A stretch of 47,692 nt of DNA from Intoshia linei. Lineage: Eukaryota > Orthonectida > Rhopaluridae. Made by a program: the position numbers and the translations under genes. The notes under the pieces are model-generated. The model was given only the letters and a program-made list of their open reading frames with translations. It ran no database searches and was not told where the DNA came from. Positions 24,501 through 40,700 of this stretch are shown piece by piece; within the stretch, counting starts at the first letter, position 1; each line of letters starts with the position of its first letter. The stretch lies in the NCBI GenBank assembly GCA_001642005.1, contig LWCA01000143.1, positions 1 to 47,692 of the forward strand, given 5' to 3'.

Positions 24501-26894
24501 TTAAAAAAATTATATCTTCAGGGCCAAAACCACAAATTACCCCTCATTTTTTATGAAAACAGCCTTAGAATTTAAACAAATTTACAGGTGGTACAGTTGT
24601 ATTTTTTTAACACACACAAAAAATTTCAATCTGAATAAGTGACGCCTTCATGATCAAAAAAACAATTTAATTTTCATATATTTTTTTTCCGAAATATTTT
24701 ATTAAAACAAAAAATGTGAAATAATTAACTGTCCGAAAATTAAAAAAAAGATTTTTCTGATAGAGCTTATTCCAGTTGATATAAATACAAAAGGTCAACT
24801 CGAGAAATCTACACATTCCCGATGAAAAATAATTTTTAATATATTATCAATCAATATTTTTCAAATATTTCGATTAAAATAAAAATGAAAATGCAAATTG
24901 ATCAATGTAACGATTGGCAGATAAGAACTCTGATAAGTTCATCTTAAATAAAAAGATGTCCAAATCTCGATTCGAACCTAGCCACGCAGAATACAATTAT
25001 ATGACTATAACCACTCTGCCAGTTAGACATCACAAGTGAGTTATATCAAAAGTATATATTCGAATTTCGATTAGTATGGTAGCGATATATCACTACAATC
25101 AAATTTCAAAAAAATGTGGATTGTACGTCTACACATTTCCAATAAAGACATATGGGTGAAAAATCTATATACTTCATTCCTTCGGATTCGGATGATCTGC
25201 TACGCAATTTTTAATTTTCAAAACATTTTGTAAAAAATTTAAATAAAAACTACAACAAAACTAAAAGTAATACAACTTTGTGATATCATTTTTATATTTA
25301 TTACAATCCTTTGCACTATTGGTAAAATTCGACTGAAATATGTTTAGAAAGTGAAGATTCGGTTAATTATTGATACATTATTGTTATTTTTAAGTATTTA
25401 TTAAATTGGTACTGAATATATTATCACATTGAAAATGACAAAATAGGTTTTTATAATTTTATATTTTCTGGAATTTATGCTATTTATGATAATTTTTAGG
25501 ATTGAACTGTTTTTACTTTATTTTTAAATGTTAAACAAAACATTAAGATGGAATAATTCACTTTAAAGTAAAAAGGAATGTGATATGATGGCTCCATTTG
25601 ACACAAATTTGGGAACCACTCCTTTAAAGGATTGATAATAGTGAATAGTAGGATTTTTAAGTTAGATTTTCAACGTGAATTTATTTTTTAAGTGTAATAA
25701 AAATGTGCCATCGGCAGAGCTAGGTAATGTTTGTACGTAGTACATAACAGTCAACCTAGTATGATTATATTTTTGATGTACATAAATACAAATAACTAAA
25801 CGAAACATCGATTTTTTAGTATATAAAATGTTTAAAATAACAGAAACATCGTTTACTTAAATGTAATTTCAATAATGGGATAAAAGTTGGATTTTTGAAA
25901 TAATAATAATCCCAACATCTGGCAACTCTGGACTTATCTATTTTTAAAAATAAACTAATTTTTTAATTTTGATGATAAAAAAACCTGAAATGCTGGTAAT
26001 AAAATGTTTCCGTGTAATTTGTATAATATTTGATGTTTTTGATTGAGTAATTTAAATCTGAGATTAATTTAGTTACAATAATAATAATAAATATTAATTT
26101 TCAAGGTGGATTCTCTCATGGGGACTTAAAAATTGAATAAAATGACGTCAGCCAAAAATATTTTTGGCGATACCAATTGAGATTCCGACCCCGCGTTTAA
26201 GAAACCCTGATTTGATTTTTAGCATAATCAATTATTATTAATCATACATTTAGAAGTTAATGATAGCAATAGAGAGTCTGACGTGAGGAAAAAAATTTCC
26301 AATTATTCTGAATTTATTTTGGAATGTTTACATGGTAACAAAGTCGAAACATGCAACAAAGGGTTTATCGAAAAACTGGAGAAAATGGTCAATGTGCAAT
26401 TACACCATTACGAAAATTATCCAAATGAATTTGTGGAATTACACACCAACACTATCGATATTCTAAAATCTGAAATTTCTCAAATTAAAGAGAGATACAA
26501 TTCAACCTCCAAGTTGGAATCCCTGTCATTCTCAACTTTAAGAAATCAACTACAAAAAACGGGAATTTTATGTAAAAAATTATCAAAAGTACCACAACAT
26601 GCTTCAATTATGGATTATATTTATTCTTTTGTTAGTTATTATTTAACATTCAAAAGTCCCATTCAACCTTCCGAAATCTCTGTTGATTTAGATTTACCTA
26701 ATTTGGATAATAGTGTTTTGCTTGCAATTGCTCTAGAAGAGATTAAAAAGGACAATATCGATACAAGTGCTCGTGCTGTCAATAACATGTCTGGTCAACC
26801 AAGAGAAATTTTACAAGATTGGCTTATAGATGCTAGACACCACTTGACAATTTATAATCTCATTCAAATTTTAAAGTATATGCATAAATTTTAA
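21511..26894 (+). CDS. IMMT: MIC60/mitofilin, MICOS core subunit (5' exon not resolved)
   Basis: Inner-membrane protein that shapes cristae junctions. Exons are 21511-21651, 21687-21745, 21791-22040, 22098-22233, 22271-22354, 22970-23236, 23799-23994 and 26254-26894, all phase-compatible (about 590 residues). The junction 22354/22970 rests on a weak GTTAAA donor. The first visible exon encodes a transmembrane segment (FTVAGLAGATLWVYDSV) preceded by LRSFAS; the targeting peptide must lie in an upstream exon. MNYIRYSRKLL at 21146-21178 is a candidate by composition, but its phase does not fit directly. The middle is coiled coil (LEKLYEEREKLLKEKLDDEF). The C-terminal mitofilin domain is clear: CKKLSKVPQ, YIYSFVSYYL, then LAIALEEIKKDNIDTSARAV and QPREILQDWLIDARHHL. 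The last intron (2.26 kb) holds several repeats. A hAT-like end near 26201-26209 lies just before the last exon. Confidence 0.85.
23400..23517. repeat. Inverted-repeat element in a MIC60 intron
   Basis: Arms of 21 bp (TAATATTAACACTATGCGTGA at 23400-23420, and 23497-23517 on the opposite strand) match at about 19 of 21 positions around a 76-bp AT-rich centre. It sits in the 562-bp MIC60 intron 23237-23798. Its small size and inverted ends suggest a MITE remnant; target duplications were not identified. Confidence 0.55.
24073..25870. repeat. Dispersed repeat copy 1 in the last MIC60 intron
   Basis: It begins with a hAT-like end (AGTGGTTTTCAACCTTTTCG near 24074). From about 24430 to 25780 it parallels the interrupted copy at 34270-34890 plus 36110-36770. 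Matching blocks include GAAAAATAATTTTTAATATA, GTCTACACATTTCCAATAAA, AAAACTACAACAA and GGGAACCACTCCTTT. It is non-coding in all frames. Compared with copy 2 it lacks the foldback insertion but carries an extra segment at about 24905-25093 that contains a tRNA-like sequence. Confidence 0.7.
24955..25031 (-). tRNA. tRNA-like pol III cassette (degenerate tRNA or SINE head)
   Basis: On the minus strand this 77-nt stretch begins GATGTCT and ends GGACATC, a 7-bp acceptor stem with one G-U pair. It has an A box TGGCAGAGTGG (25021-25011), a B box GGTTCGAATCG (24978-24968) and an immediate T5 run (24954-24950) that could end pol III transcription. The T arm does not pair well, and I could not place an anticodon loop with a proper stem. 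It is therefore called tRNA-like rather than a working tRNA. It lies in a segment missing from the paralogous repeat copy near 36140. Confidence 0.5.
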
Positions 26895-27125
26895 AGTACA
26901 TAATTATTAATTATATTGTTAATAAATATTTACATTTCACTAATTATAATGGCAACATTTCATTAATTGCTTGTTTTCGAATGTTAAAATAAATGACTAA
27001 AACATGTTGGGTTGGTAAAGATAAAATGTGAATTTATTTTTTTAAATTCAATTACTATCTTTTTAATTCAAGTACACTTTTACCGTAGATTGATTAGTAT
27101 TTTAAATGTTGTTTATATAGATTAA

Positions 27126-27317
27126 ATGTCAACACAAAGTCAAAACAATACACTATTTAAAAGTTTAAATTTTCTAGTACCAATTAATCAATATTTTATT
27201 GTTGATCAATATGGGATCATTGAGAATGAAATCAAGCATATATCATTTAATTTACAAAGACGAGCCAACGCACTAATTTTTGAATTTTACCTAGTTTGGT
27301 CGCAAAGCAATTCATAA
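27126..27317 (+). CDS. Small ORF of unknown function
   Basis: A 63-residue frame starting ATG (MSTQSQNNTLFKSLNFLVP) and ending at 27315-27317, between MIC60 and the kinase gene on the same strand. Composition is Asn/Ile/Phe-rich with no recognisable domain and no clear membrane helix. It could be a short protein, an exon of a longer transcript or chance. No downstream splice partner was found. Confidence 0.25.
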   Translation: MSTQSQNNTLFKSLNFLVPINQYFIVDQYGIIENEIKHISFNLQRRANALIFEFYLVWSQSNS

Positions 27318-27461
27318 ATAAAAACATTTAAAAATTTGCAAAGGTTTATCTACTGTATAGTTGATTTTTAAAACAAAGGAAATGCTCTACATAGACCGTA
27401 CTAACGTGACCATAAATTAACTAATAAAACGTAACCTACTCTTCATGCCAATTGATATGAT

Positions 27462-31459
<3,998 letters not shown>

Positions 31460-34269
31460 TTTAATATTCGAGACTTTGGCATTTAATTTGTATAAATTTA
31501 ATTAAATTTTTTATATTTTGTTTTTAATTTATAATAGTAAATTACTATTAGTAATCCTTATTTATATAAAATTAATACTGGTATAATATATTATTAGTAT
31601 ATATCAGGCTGCTGCAAAGTGCTGCCAAATGAATCAAAACATATCGTATATGGAACTTTTATATACATCACATTATATTATACTATCTTGATCAGTGGTT
31701 CGAGATTGAGGGTCCCTGGACTTATTGTATCCAAAACTATATGCCTGGGGTCTGTGAGATTCAAATCAAATATAAAAAAATTTTATCAACCCTTAATGGA
31801 AAAATCCCCTTTCTCCAATATTTTTTTGAAAAATTCGTTTTACCAAATATTATGAAATACAACTTAAGTGAAATATCCTCTTTTTTCAATATTATTTTGA
31901 AAAATTCAATTTTACCAAATCTTAATGGAAACATCTCATTTTTCCAACATTTTTGTATAAAAACACTTTTTTACCAAATATTATGAGAAAAAACTTTTAA
32001 TTTTTCATAATCGTTTTATATTTCATGTTTCCTTTGGGGTTCAAAAAAATAATAAAAAAATAAAAAAGTAATATTTTATTAAGATTATTATTATATTATT
32101 ATATCCAAATTACCCTTTTTTTAAAAAATGATTGGTGATTTTTAGGAAATTAAAACATGCTAAAAAGGAATAAAACCTAATTTCTAAAAAATATCCATAA
32201 TGCAGATAAATACTAAAAGAATCAAAATTGTTGTAAAATATAGATAAAAGTAATGAGTTTATGCTAACATTTTGTTTAATTAAATTAATCAACGCCGAGG
32301 GGGAAACTATGTGTAAAACCAAAATAGTGTACACAAGAGAATAATAAATTATACCAACTAATGGATATTGTTCGGCAAGTTAAATATGCCCAACTAAAAT
32401 TGTAATATTTTAAGAGTAAGAACATAATCAAACTGCATTTTGATAAAAATGTTAATTTAATTTAGTTGATTGAATCGATACAATGAATGAAAAAAAATCA
32501 AGATCAGGGTAATGTATTTAAAATGAATACTTGATGTGAATATTACCAAGATTAGATTAATTAAGCAATCAAGTGTACCTAATCTTAAAATAGTTGAATC
32601 TAGCGAATAGTAATATAAATACATGACGTATACTTAATAATTATTAGTAATAATCCATTTAATATATTGTATTTTTGATATCTACACGACTAAATACAAT
32701 TCAAGGAATGTGTAGCAAATTACATTTTAATTGGAAGAAGAAATGATTAATCAATGTCTTTTCATGTAATGTACAAGTCCATATGTTATTTATTTATAAA
32801 TAAAAATTATTTAAACCTAGATATTGCTGATGAAATGACATGAAAAGATTTCATTTCCGATTCAAACAAGATAAAAATTGTACAAAAATTGTACATTTCA
32901 TAAAAAAATAAAATAACCTGAATTCTCAATCAACAATCAATTAATCGATTTACCATTTATCACAGTAATTTTAATACCGGCTATATAATGATTAATGTTA
33001 TCAAACTTTCCAATTATATATCAGACTCGTTAGTGTATTCTTTGATGTGTACTAGTCCTGCACACATGTTGGCTTAAATTCGGATATAAAGGTTTAAACA
33101 AATTATTGATTTTTATGTTTATTTAAAACTCGCAAATTCATTTATACATTTATGCCAGTTATACTCCCATGATATTAATTATTATTTTTATATTAATTTC
33201 CATCACTTCAATTTCAGGATGACTTACAATAATATTAAAATCAAGTTTGTCGGTGTCCTCTTGAAAAGTAATCTTTATTAATACATCATCTTTGACAGTT
33301 TCAAGGGTATTAAATTTCTTGTAAATTATCATAATTATCATAATAAATTTAAAATTCTAGTATTCATTTCAAATATTTTTATAATATCTAAATATCATAT
33401 ATGGTAATCATCAAAGTTCCCCTTAAATTAAGGCTTAAGTAGAATTCTTTTTATAATATTATCTAAATTTTGACAATGATCACTAAGATCTAATGATCGA
33501 CTAGTTTCCCGAATAAGTGGGTGCACACTTAGAAATTTCTAATCTCTGTTTGCAATGATTAATAGATTTCAAACACATGCATAATTTCATTATAGAAAAT
33601 ATCGATAAAAGTCCATTTTTCCATAGGGCTTGAAATGGTATTTTTTATTAAATTTTATTATTGGTGGAATAAAAGTGGGATTTTTGAAATAATAATGTAG
33701 CGGTCGTCTAGAATTTGGGATAATCAACATCTAGAAACTCGGTAATAAATATTAAAAATTCTCCTATAAAAATAAACAAAAATTAATAAAATTTTAATGT
33801 ATTTTATTTGAATCTAACGGATCTAAATCCCCAGGCATATAATTTTGGACCCCAATCGGAACCATTATTTTATGTACATTATTTATAAAAAATTCCTCAT
33901 TAAAGTAATGAATTTTTTTTCTGGACCAATTATTCCGTTAACGAGTGATTAGCCTGTACAATATATTTGATTATGCCGTCGAAATTAGAACATAAAGTAT
34001 TATTTTATGAATCACTTCACCTCTATTTAATTAATGTTATAGACCGGGGTCACAACAGATTTCGTTCAATACATCCCTCGAGGTGTTGAATTTTAACTTA
34101 TAGTACAATACAGTTAAACCTCAGACATTCACTTTTATATAAACTGTGCTTTATAAGTAAAGGATGAATGTCTGTGTGTGTGTTACCGTTTATTTAAAAA
34201 ATTCAATTTCTAATATTGTTTTTTCCATGACGTGTTTTTATCTATTTTTCAGTTTCAGAATTTTAGTCC
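31460..34269. repeat. Repeat-rich gene desert, left part
   Basis: A hAT-like end (CAGTGGTTCGAGATTG) lies at about 31694. It is followed by a run of related units of the form TTTTACCAAATCTTA..GAAAAAT up to about 32070, ending in a TCATGTTTCCTTTGGGGTTC block shared with 39145-39165. A reversed copy of the same hAT-like end is at 33805-33868. A pogo-like end (CCGTTAACGAGTGATTAGCC) is at 33935-33957, and another (CAGTTAAACCTCAGACATTC) at about 34109. A minus-strand frame at 33159-33341 has an isolated strong GTAAGT donor. No complete gene is supported. Confidence 0.55.
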
Positions 34270-34895
34270 TTCAGTGTAAAAACTCCAATTTTCCTTTTTG
34301 TTTAAAAAAAATCAGCTAAAAATGTAATAAAACATACATTCTGGGACGCGTTTTAAAATCATTAACATTGTTATAAATCTAAACCTAAGAAACTCATACT
34401 TCATGTTCAATTACTTTTTGTTTTATAAATAAAACATGTCCTAAAATTTTTTTAAAAAAAAATGATAGGATAATTTATAAAATCATTAACATTCTCTTAA
34501 ATGAAAACCTCAACAAAGTGTATTTTTATGACTAAAACCCCAGATTGTCCTTTTTTTAAAAAATGAAAATAGTCCCAGAATTTTAAAAAAATTACAGCTA
34601 ATACAGTTATATTCTTTGAACAGTGTTCACTGAACACACTCAAAAAAATTTCGATCTTACGAAGTGAGGCCTTCACGGTAAAAAAGCACTTTAGTATTCA
34701 TTTTTTTTTATTATGAAACTATTTATTACAATAAAAAATTTGATATAATTAACGGTTCTACGATTAAAAAAAATTATTCTGATGCACTTTATTCAATTTC
34801 ATATAAATACATAATTTCAACCTCAGAAATCTATGCATTTCCGGTGAAAAATAATTTTTAATATATTATCAACCAATATTTTTTAAAAGGGTGTC

Positions 34896-36108
34896 TACTT
34901 AAATCCAACCATTTTTACTAAAAATAAAAATTTACCAACCCTTTAGAAAAAATTCCTGTTTTACCAACATTAAAATAAAAAAATCAGTTTTATCCACACT
35001 AACAAGAAAAATTCAGTCTTACCAATCATAAAATGAAAAAATCAGTTTTATATACCCTAAAAGGAAAAATGCAGTTAAGATTTTAACCTTTTAGAATTGG
35101 TAAAGCTGCATTTTTCCCTCAAGGGTAGGTAAAAGTAGAATTTTCACTTAAGGGTTGGTAAAGCTGATTTTTTTCATTTTAAAGTTAGTAAGACTGAATT
35201 TTTTTTTAAACATTTGGTAAAAGTGGATTTTTCCATTTAAGGGTGGTAAAATTGGAATTTTTACTTAAAGATTTGTGAAAATTAGTGATATTGGCAGGAA
35301 AAAAACCGGGAAAAAATTCCCGGGATATTTATTAATTTCCGGGGATTTCCCGAAAAAAATTGAGACATACCTGTATTTGATTTATGTTTGTTATTACTAT
35401 GAAAATATGATTATATTATAATATTTAAAATTTACCATTTCAAAAATACCATTTCAAGTCCTCATGGAAAAATTGACTTACATCGATATTGTTTTCAAAA
35501 ATCCGATTTTACGAAATCTTATGAAAAAAATCCACTTTATTAAACAACAAATAAAATATCTAATTTTCCACCTTAATGGAAAAATATCCTTTTTCCAATA
35601 CTATTTTTAAAAACCTTTTATTCCAACCACAAATTACTAACGCTTAAGGGAATTATCCTCTTTTTCCAATATTATTTTGAAAAATATTATGATTTGTTAC
35701 AAACTGGAACGCTATTATCAAGATAGAATATTATTAAAATTAAAGGAAGCCCTTATGATCGTTCAACCTACGTCAACACAACATGAAAGAAATTTTTCTA
35801 CTGCTTCTAATTTCGTTACAAATCGTATAACGCGTTTAAAAGACGAATCTATCAATATTATGTGTGTTTTGAAACAGTTTTTCAAAAATCTAAAATAAAT
35901 AATTTTTTTTCTTATTAAATTTGTAAATTTTCATTTAGATTCGTGTTATTTCATTAATTAAATTTCTTTTTATTTCTAAAATTAATAAGGTCTCTAAAAT
36001 TTTTTATTTTTTCCGGCAAATCAGAATCAGTAATGAAAATGAATTTTTCCCTTTAAGATTGGTAAAAGTGGATTTTTAGTAAAAATGGTTGGGTTTAAGA
36101 ATATTTTC
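34896..36108. mobile_element. Foldback-like element with tandem units and a hAT remnant
   Basis: The ends are inverted copies sharing CCAACCATTTTTACTAAAAA (left near 34909, right near 36086). Adjacent to the left end, about 180 bp of units of the type TTTTACCAACCCTTAAxGGAAAAA (34925-35080) are followed by the same units reversed (35092-35280), giving a long hairpin. After a GC-richer inverted piece at 35305-35365, more forward units follow at 35440-35680, then a hAT transposase fragment, then reversed units at the right end. It lies inside an older repeat, whose uninterrupted counterpart is in the MIC60 intron. Confidence 0.7.
35677..35898 (+). pseudogene. hAT transposase C-terminal dimerisation fragment
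   Basis: The frame encodes about 70 residues matching the hAT dimerisation region at the transposase C-terminus. The signature is QPTSTQHERNFSTASNFVTN followed by RLKDESINIMCVLKQF, comparable to the SERxFSxxGxxxxxxRxRLxxxxxxxLxxLK pattern of hAT proteins. The catalytic core and zinc finger are absent, so this is a remnant inside the foldback-like element. Confidence 0.85.
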
Positions 36109-36780
36109 TTTTTCAAATGTTGAATTAAAATAAAAATGTAAATCATTCTACAATTTCAAAAAAAATGTTCATTGAACGTCTACACATTTCCAATAAAGAA
36201 ATATGGGTGGAAATCTATATAATTGATTCCTTGGGATTTTTTTTCATTGCTACACAATTTTTAATTCTCAAATATTCATTTTCAAAAAATTTAAAATCAC
36301 TTTGTACTAAATTTTAGTTAAAACTACAACAACGACGTACTACAAAGTATAACTTTGTTATTATGCTTTATATATTTATTAAAATGCATTACAAATTGCT
36401 TGTTGATAAAATTCATCCGAAATATGTTTTTAAAATGCTATTCCGTTAATTATTATCGCATACCAATAGAGGGGCCAATATACAGATCAATTTAGAAATT
36501 AACAACTTCAATTTGAAACATTAGTTGTTTAAAATAAAATAAATGTCAAAGTGAAAATAATTGAATTTAATTAAAAAGTACATGTAATGTGAAATTCAAG
36601 TTTAGGAACTGCTTCTTTAAAAGATTGATAATTATTATTAATAGTGAGGGTTTAAGATTTAATTATTAATTTACTTTTTTGGTAGAATCAAAAAAACGTT
36701 AGCCCTCGCATAGCTAGGGTGTTGTTTGTTTGAAGTGCATAAAAGTCAAGCTAGTAGTACATGTATATATTTTAGCGTAT

Positions 36781-37717
36781 TTAAAAACGGTACTTTTTGG
36801 AAAAACTCGAAAAATATACCTCAAAAGTTATAGTTAAGCTCTGGGTAGAGCTATCTACTGTTTCTGCAAAGTACATAACAGAAAAACCAGTATATTATGT
36901 ATCAATGCATGAATGTATAGGTGTATTGTGACATCAACAGTTTCCAAATTTTTATTTATTAATTTGATATAATTTTTAAATGTAAAAAGTGCGACCCTCG
37001 GAATAATATCTCCAAAAATATTCCATGAATAGTTTTTATAAATTTTATTGTAAATTGTAAAATAAACTGTCAATTCTAAATTAATCTAAATTATATTGAG
37101 ATTCTGCAATTACAGTTGCGCATTAAATAAACTTTGGAATGAGCATTTATTATTTATAATGTATTTACATCCATGTAATTTTGTATAGTTTATCTATTAT
37201 CCACTTGATCCAACATATTTTTGATACTTCTTTGAAAAAATTTCAAAAATAAAATCCATTTAAATTTAAGACACTGATCAAGTCAACTCATGTAACAAAA
37301 AATTTTTCATAAATATAAATTTCATGTAAAATTATTGTTTTCAATTTTTTTATAATTCATGTATAATTTATTACAAAATGATAAATTGATAAATTTTCCT
37401 CTCACTCTCATAAATTTGAATTTAATGTATTTATTTTGTAGTTTATGATTATATTAATTTTAATCATTTGATTTCAAAATTATATTTTGATTTTTACATT
37501 TAATATTTTGTAGTATAAAAATTTTAGCTACATCGTTCAAATGGACATTTATAAAAAGAATTAACCAAAAAGAAGTAACGATTAGTCAAATACTTTTATT
37601 GATTAAAAATTGGTAATTATAAAAATTTGTTTATATTTTAAAATGATATACTTTTAAATACACACAAAAATTAGAAAATTAGAAAATTAGTTTTTTTTAG
37701 ATTAAACTTAATTCAAA
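36781..37717. other. AT-rich 5' region of the navigator-like gene
   Basis: No gene is supported. An acceptor (TTTTTTTTAG ending at 37700) precedes the gene's ATG by 17 bp, with an in-frame TAA in between, so a non-coding 5' exon probably lies in this interval or further left. Confidence 0.4.
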
Positions 37718-40700
37718 ATGAAAATAATGTCAAAATACATGGGCAGTATTCCATTGCCAAAAAGATGCAACAATACAAAAAACGACAATAATGAATATAA
37801 AAAATTGTTGAAATATGCAAATAATAAAAAATATAATGATACCACCAACGTCAAAAGAACTTATATAATTAGTAAAGAATGTAAAATAAAAAAGAGTGCA
37901 AATTCTAAAAATACAAAAAATATCAATAATGACATTTTGATTAAGCACCACGTGTCGAGTCAAGTAAAAAAGAGCATTGAAATGAATCAAATACATTCAA
38001 ATAAAAATAGCAATGCAATACAAATCAATTTATGGGATAAAATTGTAAAAAATAGCAAAACAGATGTTAATCTAATCAAAAAAGAAAAAAAAAACAAAAA
38101 TATATCAAATGAAACAAAGCCTGTCAGCAACCAATGCGCCATTAACACACTTAGTGTCAGATTTAAGAGCCAAACAGATAAAAATATCAAATTTAAGAGT
38201 CTGCATAACCAAAATAACATAACAACGTCTCAGTCGTCTGCAAAGTCAGTGCAATGTGTGAATGAGATAAATAGAGCACCAATTGAAGAAAGTCACTTGT
38301 ATTTACAGGATAAATCAAGACAGTATAATCAACGTAATTATATTCAATTAAAATCAAACTCAAAGAGTTATCTACCAATGCCAACAGCAAAATTAAAAAG
38401 TACATGCCAAAACGACAAAAAAGTGCCTTGTCCTAAACCAAACAAAGAATTGAAAGCGACTAAAATTCAAAATTCAAAATTTGGCAAAATTGAGAAACCA
38501 AACATGAATTCTGCAAAGTCTAGATCAAAAAGTGGAAATAAAACTTTTATAAATTCAAAGCCTTTAAAACAAAATACAATCAAACCAAAATCAAAAAATG
38601 AAGATTTAAGTGTAAATTTACCATCCAAATTAAAAATAATGAAAATTCAATCAAATTTAAAAAATCAAAATTCAAAAAAAAACATTTTGGAAAACAAAAA
38701 CAAAAACAAAAACATTGATGGAAATTGCAAAAGTTTGAAAAATTTAGATTGTTCAAATAAAGACAAATTCAAATGTTGTAATTCAAACTTGAATTCTACA
38801 TTACCTTTTGAAAGTAGTTTTGATGTTTCTCCAAAAAAAATGCGCATTTTATCAAACACTGAAAAATTTTTCAGACAAAACGATTTATCTGTCAAAACAC
38901 TACAAAAACAAATTTCCCAATTAAAAGATGAAAAATCAAATTTAATTAAAAATGTTCAACAGAATTGTTCAAATAATCAAAATCTTATTTACAAAAAATA
39001 CAATGGTTATTTTTATTTGAATAAAAAAAACTTTCCACTTCAACGCGTTGCAGTTATTCCAAAGTTTTCCAATATTTTTTGGAAAATACACGAATTTATT
39101 AAATCATATAATGAAAAACCTTTAATTTTTTCATCAATGTTTTATATTTCATGTTTCCCTTGGGGTCCAAAAAAATAAATATTTTGAAATGGGTCCGTAC
39201 ACTATTTGAACCGGAAACTACTGCATTAAAACAATGAAAAAATGAAAATATTTTTATTTTCATTCCACATAACTTATATTTGAAGATAATTACATTTCAT
39301 ATAATTAATAATCAACCATTATTATTGAATTTTATATTTAATTAAAATGTAAATTACATTATATTGATAAAAATCTCAATTGATATCCCTAAAATAAATA
39401 TAATGTATTATACTATATTTTAGATAAAATGCAAAAACCATCAAATAAATATGGATGGAATTCCAAACCCAAGATAAGATACGCAAGTGTACCTCCGCAA
39501 AGAAGGTTAATTACAAAAGTCAGTGAGGAAAACGCCGGTGAAAAGTGCGATAAAATTGACTACGAAATTGCTGAGAAGAGAAAATTGAAAAATATTGATA
39601 ATTTAATTGAATCGTTATTGAAAGTAAACAAAAGTTTGCCATATTCATACAATTGTGTTTATGCTGATTCAAATTTCAGACCAAAAAGTTGTCTAGGAGA
39701 AAAAAATTTAAAAAATAATCAATTACATTATTCATTGATTCGAAATCCTGTTTGTGATATAGTTACTGATTCAAACGGTGTAAGAATTGAATCTAGCAAG
39801 ATTGATACTGAAATTTCCAGGAACAATGGGTATGTATCCGACGGTGACACATTTTTTAGTTCAATTTATCAAAATCAAAAGCGAAATTTTAATTATCAAA
39901 GACATCAAATTGGAAGAATGAATAATAGTTTAAATTATGAAAAAATTTATAAATCAAAGACGTTAGATAATCCGAAAAATTTTACACCGATCCTGAAAAA
40001 ATCTCCAGATATTCAAAATTTCAAAACTGTCAATAATGAAGATTCAGAATGTAAACCTACCCCACCACCGAGAAATACAAATTTAAACATTTCAAATTGT
40101 TTTTCTAGAAAACAAATCAATGATAATATCAAAACCAATAAAATGATTATTGGACTAGTCAGTCAAATTCAATTGTCTACTTTTAATTTATTGGAAAATG
40201 TAAATTCTAATAAGAATGATCAAAATATTATTGATCGTATAAATCATATTAAAGTATCTGATCATTTCTCAAAAGAATTTAATATTTACAATGACCCTTT
40301 GTTCAATCATCAAAAAAAACAAATTTTATTACTTATTCAAAATATAACCAAAAATGTAACCATTTTAATATTTATTTGTAAATTTTAATATTTTTTGATT
40401 TAGTCAAAAATTTTGCAATATATTGTTGATTGCATTTCCATGAATTGTAAATATATGGAACAATTGATTTATACTCTAAATTTACGGGTTATTTTTATTT
40501 GTTTTATAAATTTTTATTTATAAAATCTTTTTATTATGTTAATTATAGGATAAGGAGATCGCTGCTTTGAATCAAATTAATTGCCAAAAACCTAAAAACG
40601 TGAATGTTGATTCAATAGTTTCCAAACCCCTTTTGATCAAACAGGAAAATTCAAGTTTTTTTATTTTTTTTTTGATTTTTATTTTTTTAGATAAATCTTA

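Larger units (their letters stand above)
34270..36780. repeat. Dispersed repeat copy 2, interrupted by a nested element
   Basis: Left part 34270-34890 and right part about 36110-36780 together align in order with copy 1 in the MIC60 intron. Blocks include GAAAAATAATTTTTAATATA near 34850, GTCTACACATTTCCAATAAA near 36180 and AACTACAACAA near 36325. The interruption at 34890-36108 is a separate younger element. The repeat is non-coding in all frames. Confidence 0.7.

Noticed and set aside
24955-25031. Functional tRNA gene
   Set aside because: The acceptor stem and pol III boxes are good, but the T arm and anticodon arm do not fold properly, so only a tRNA-like call is kept.
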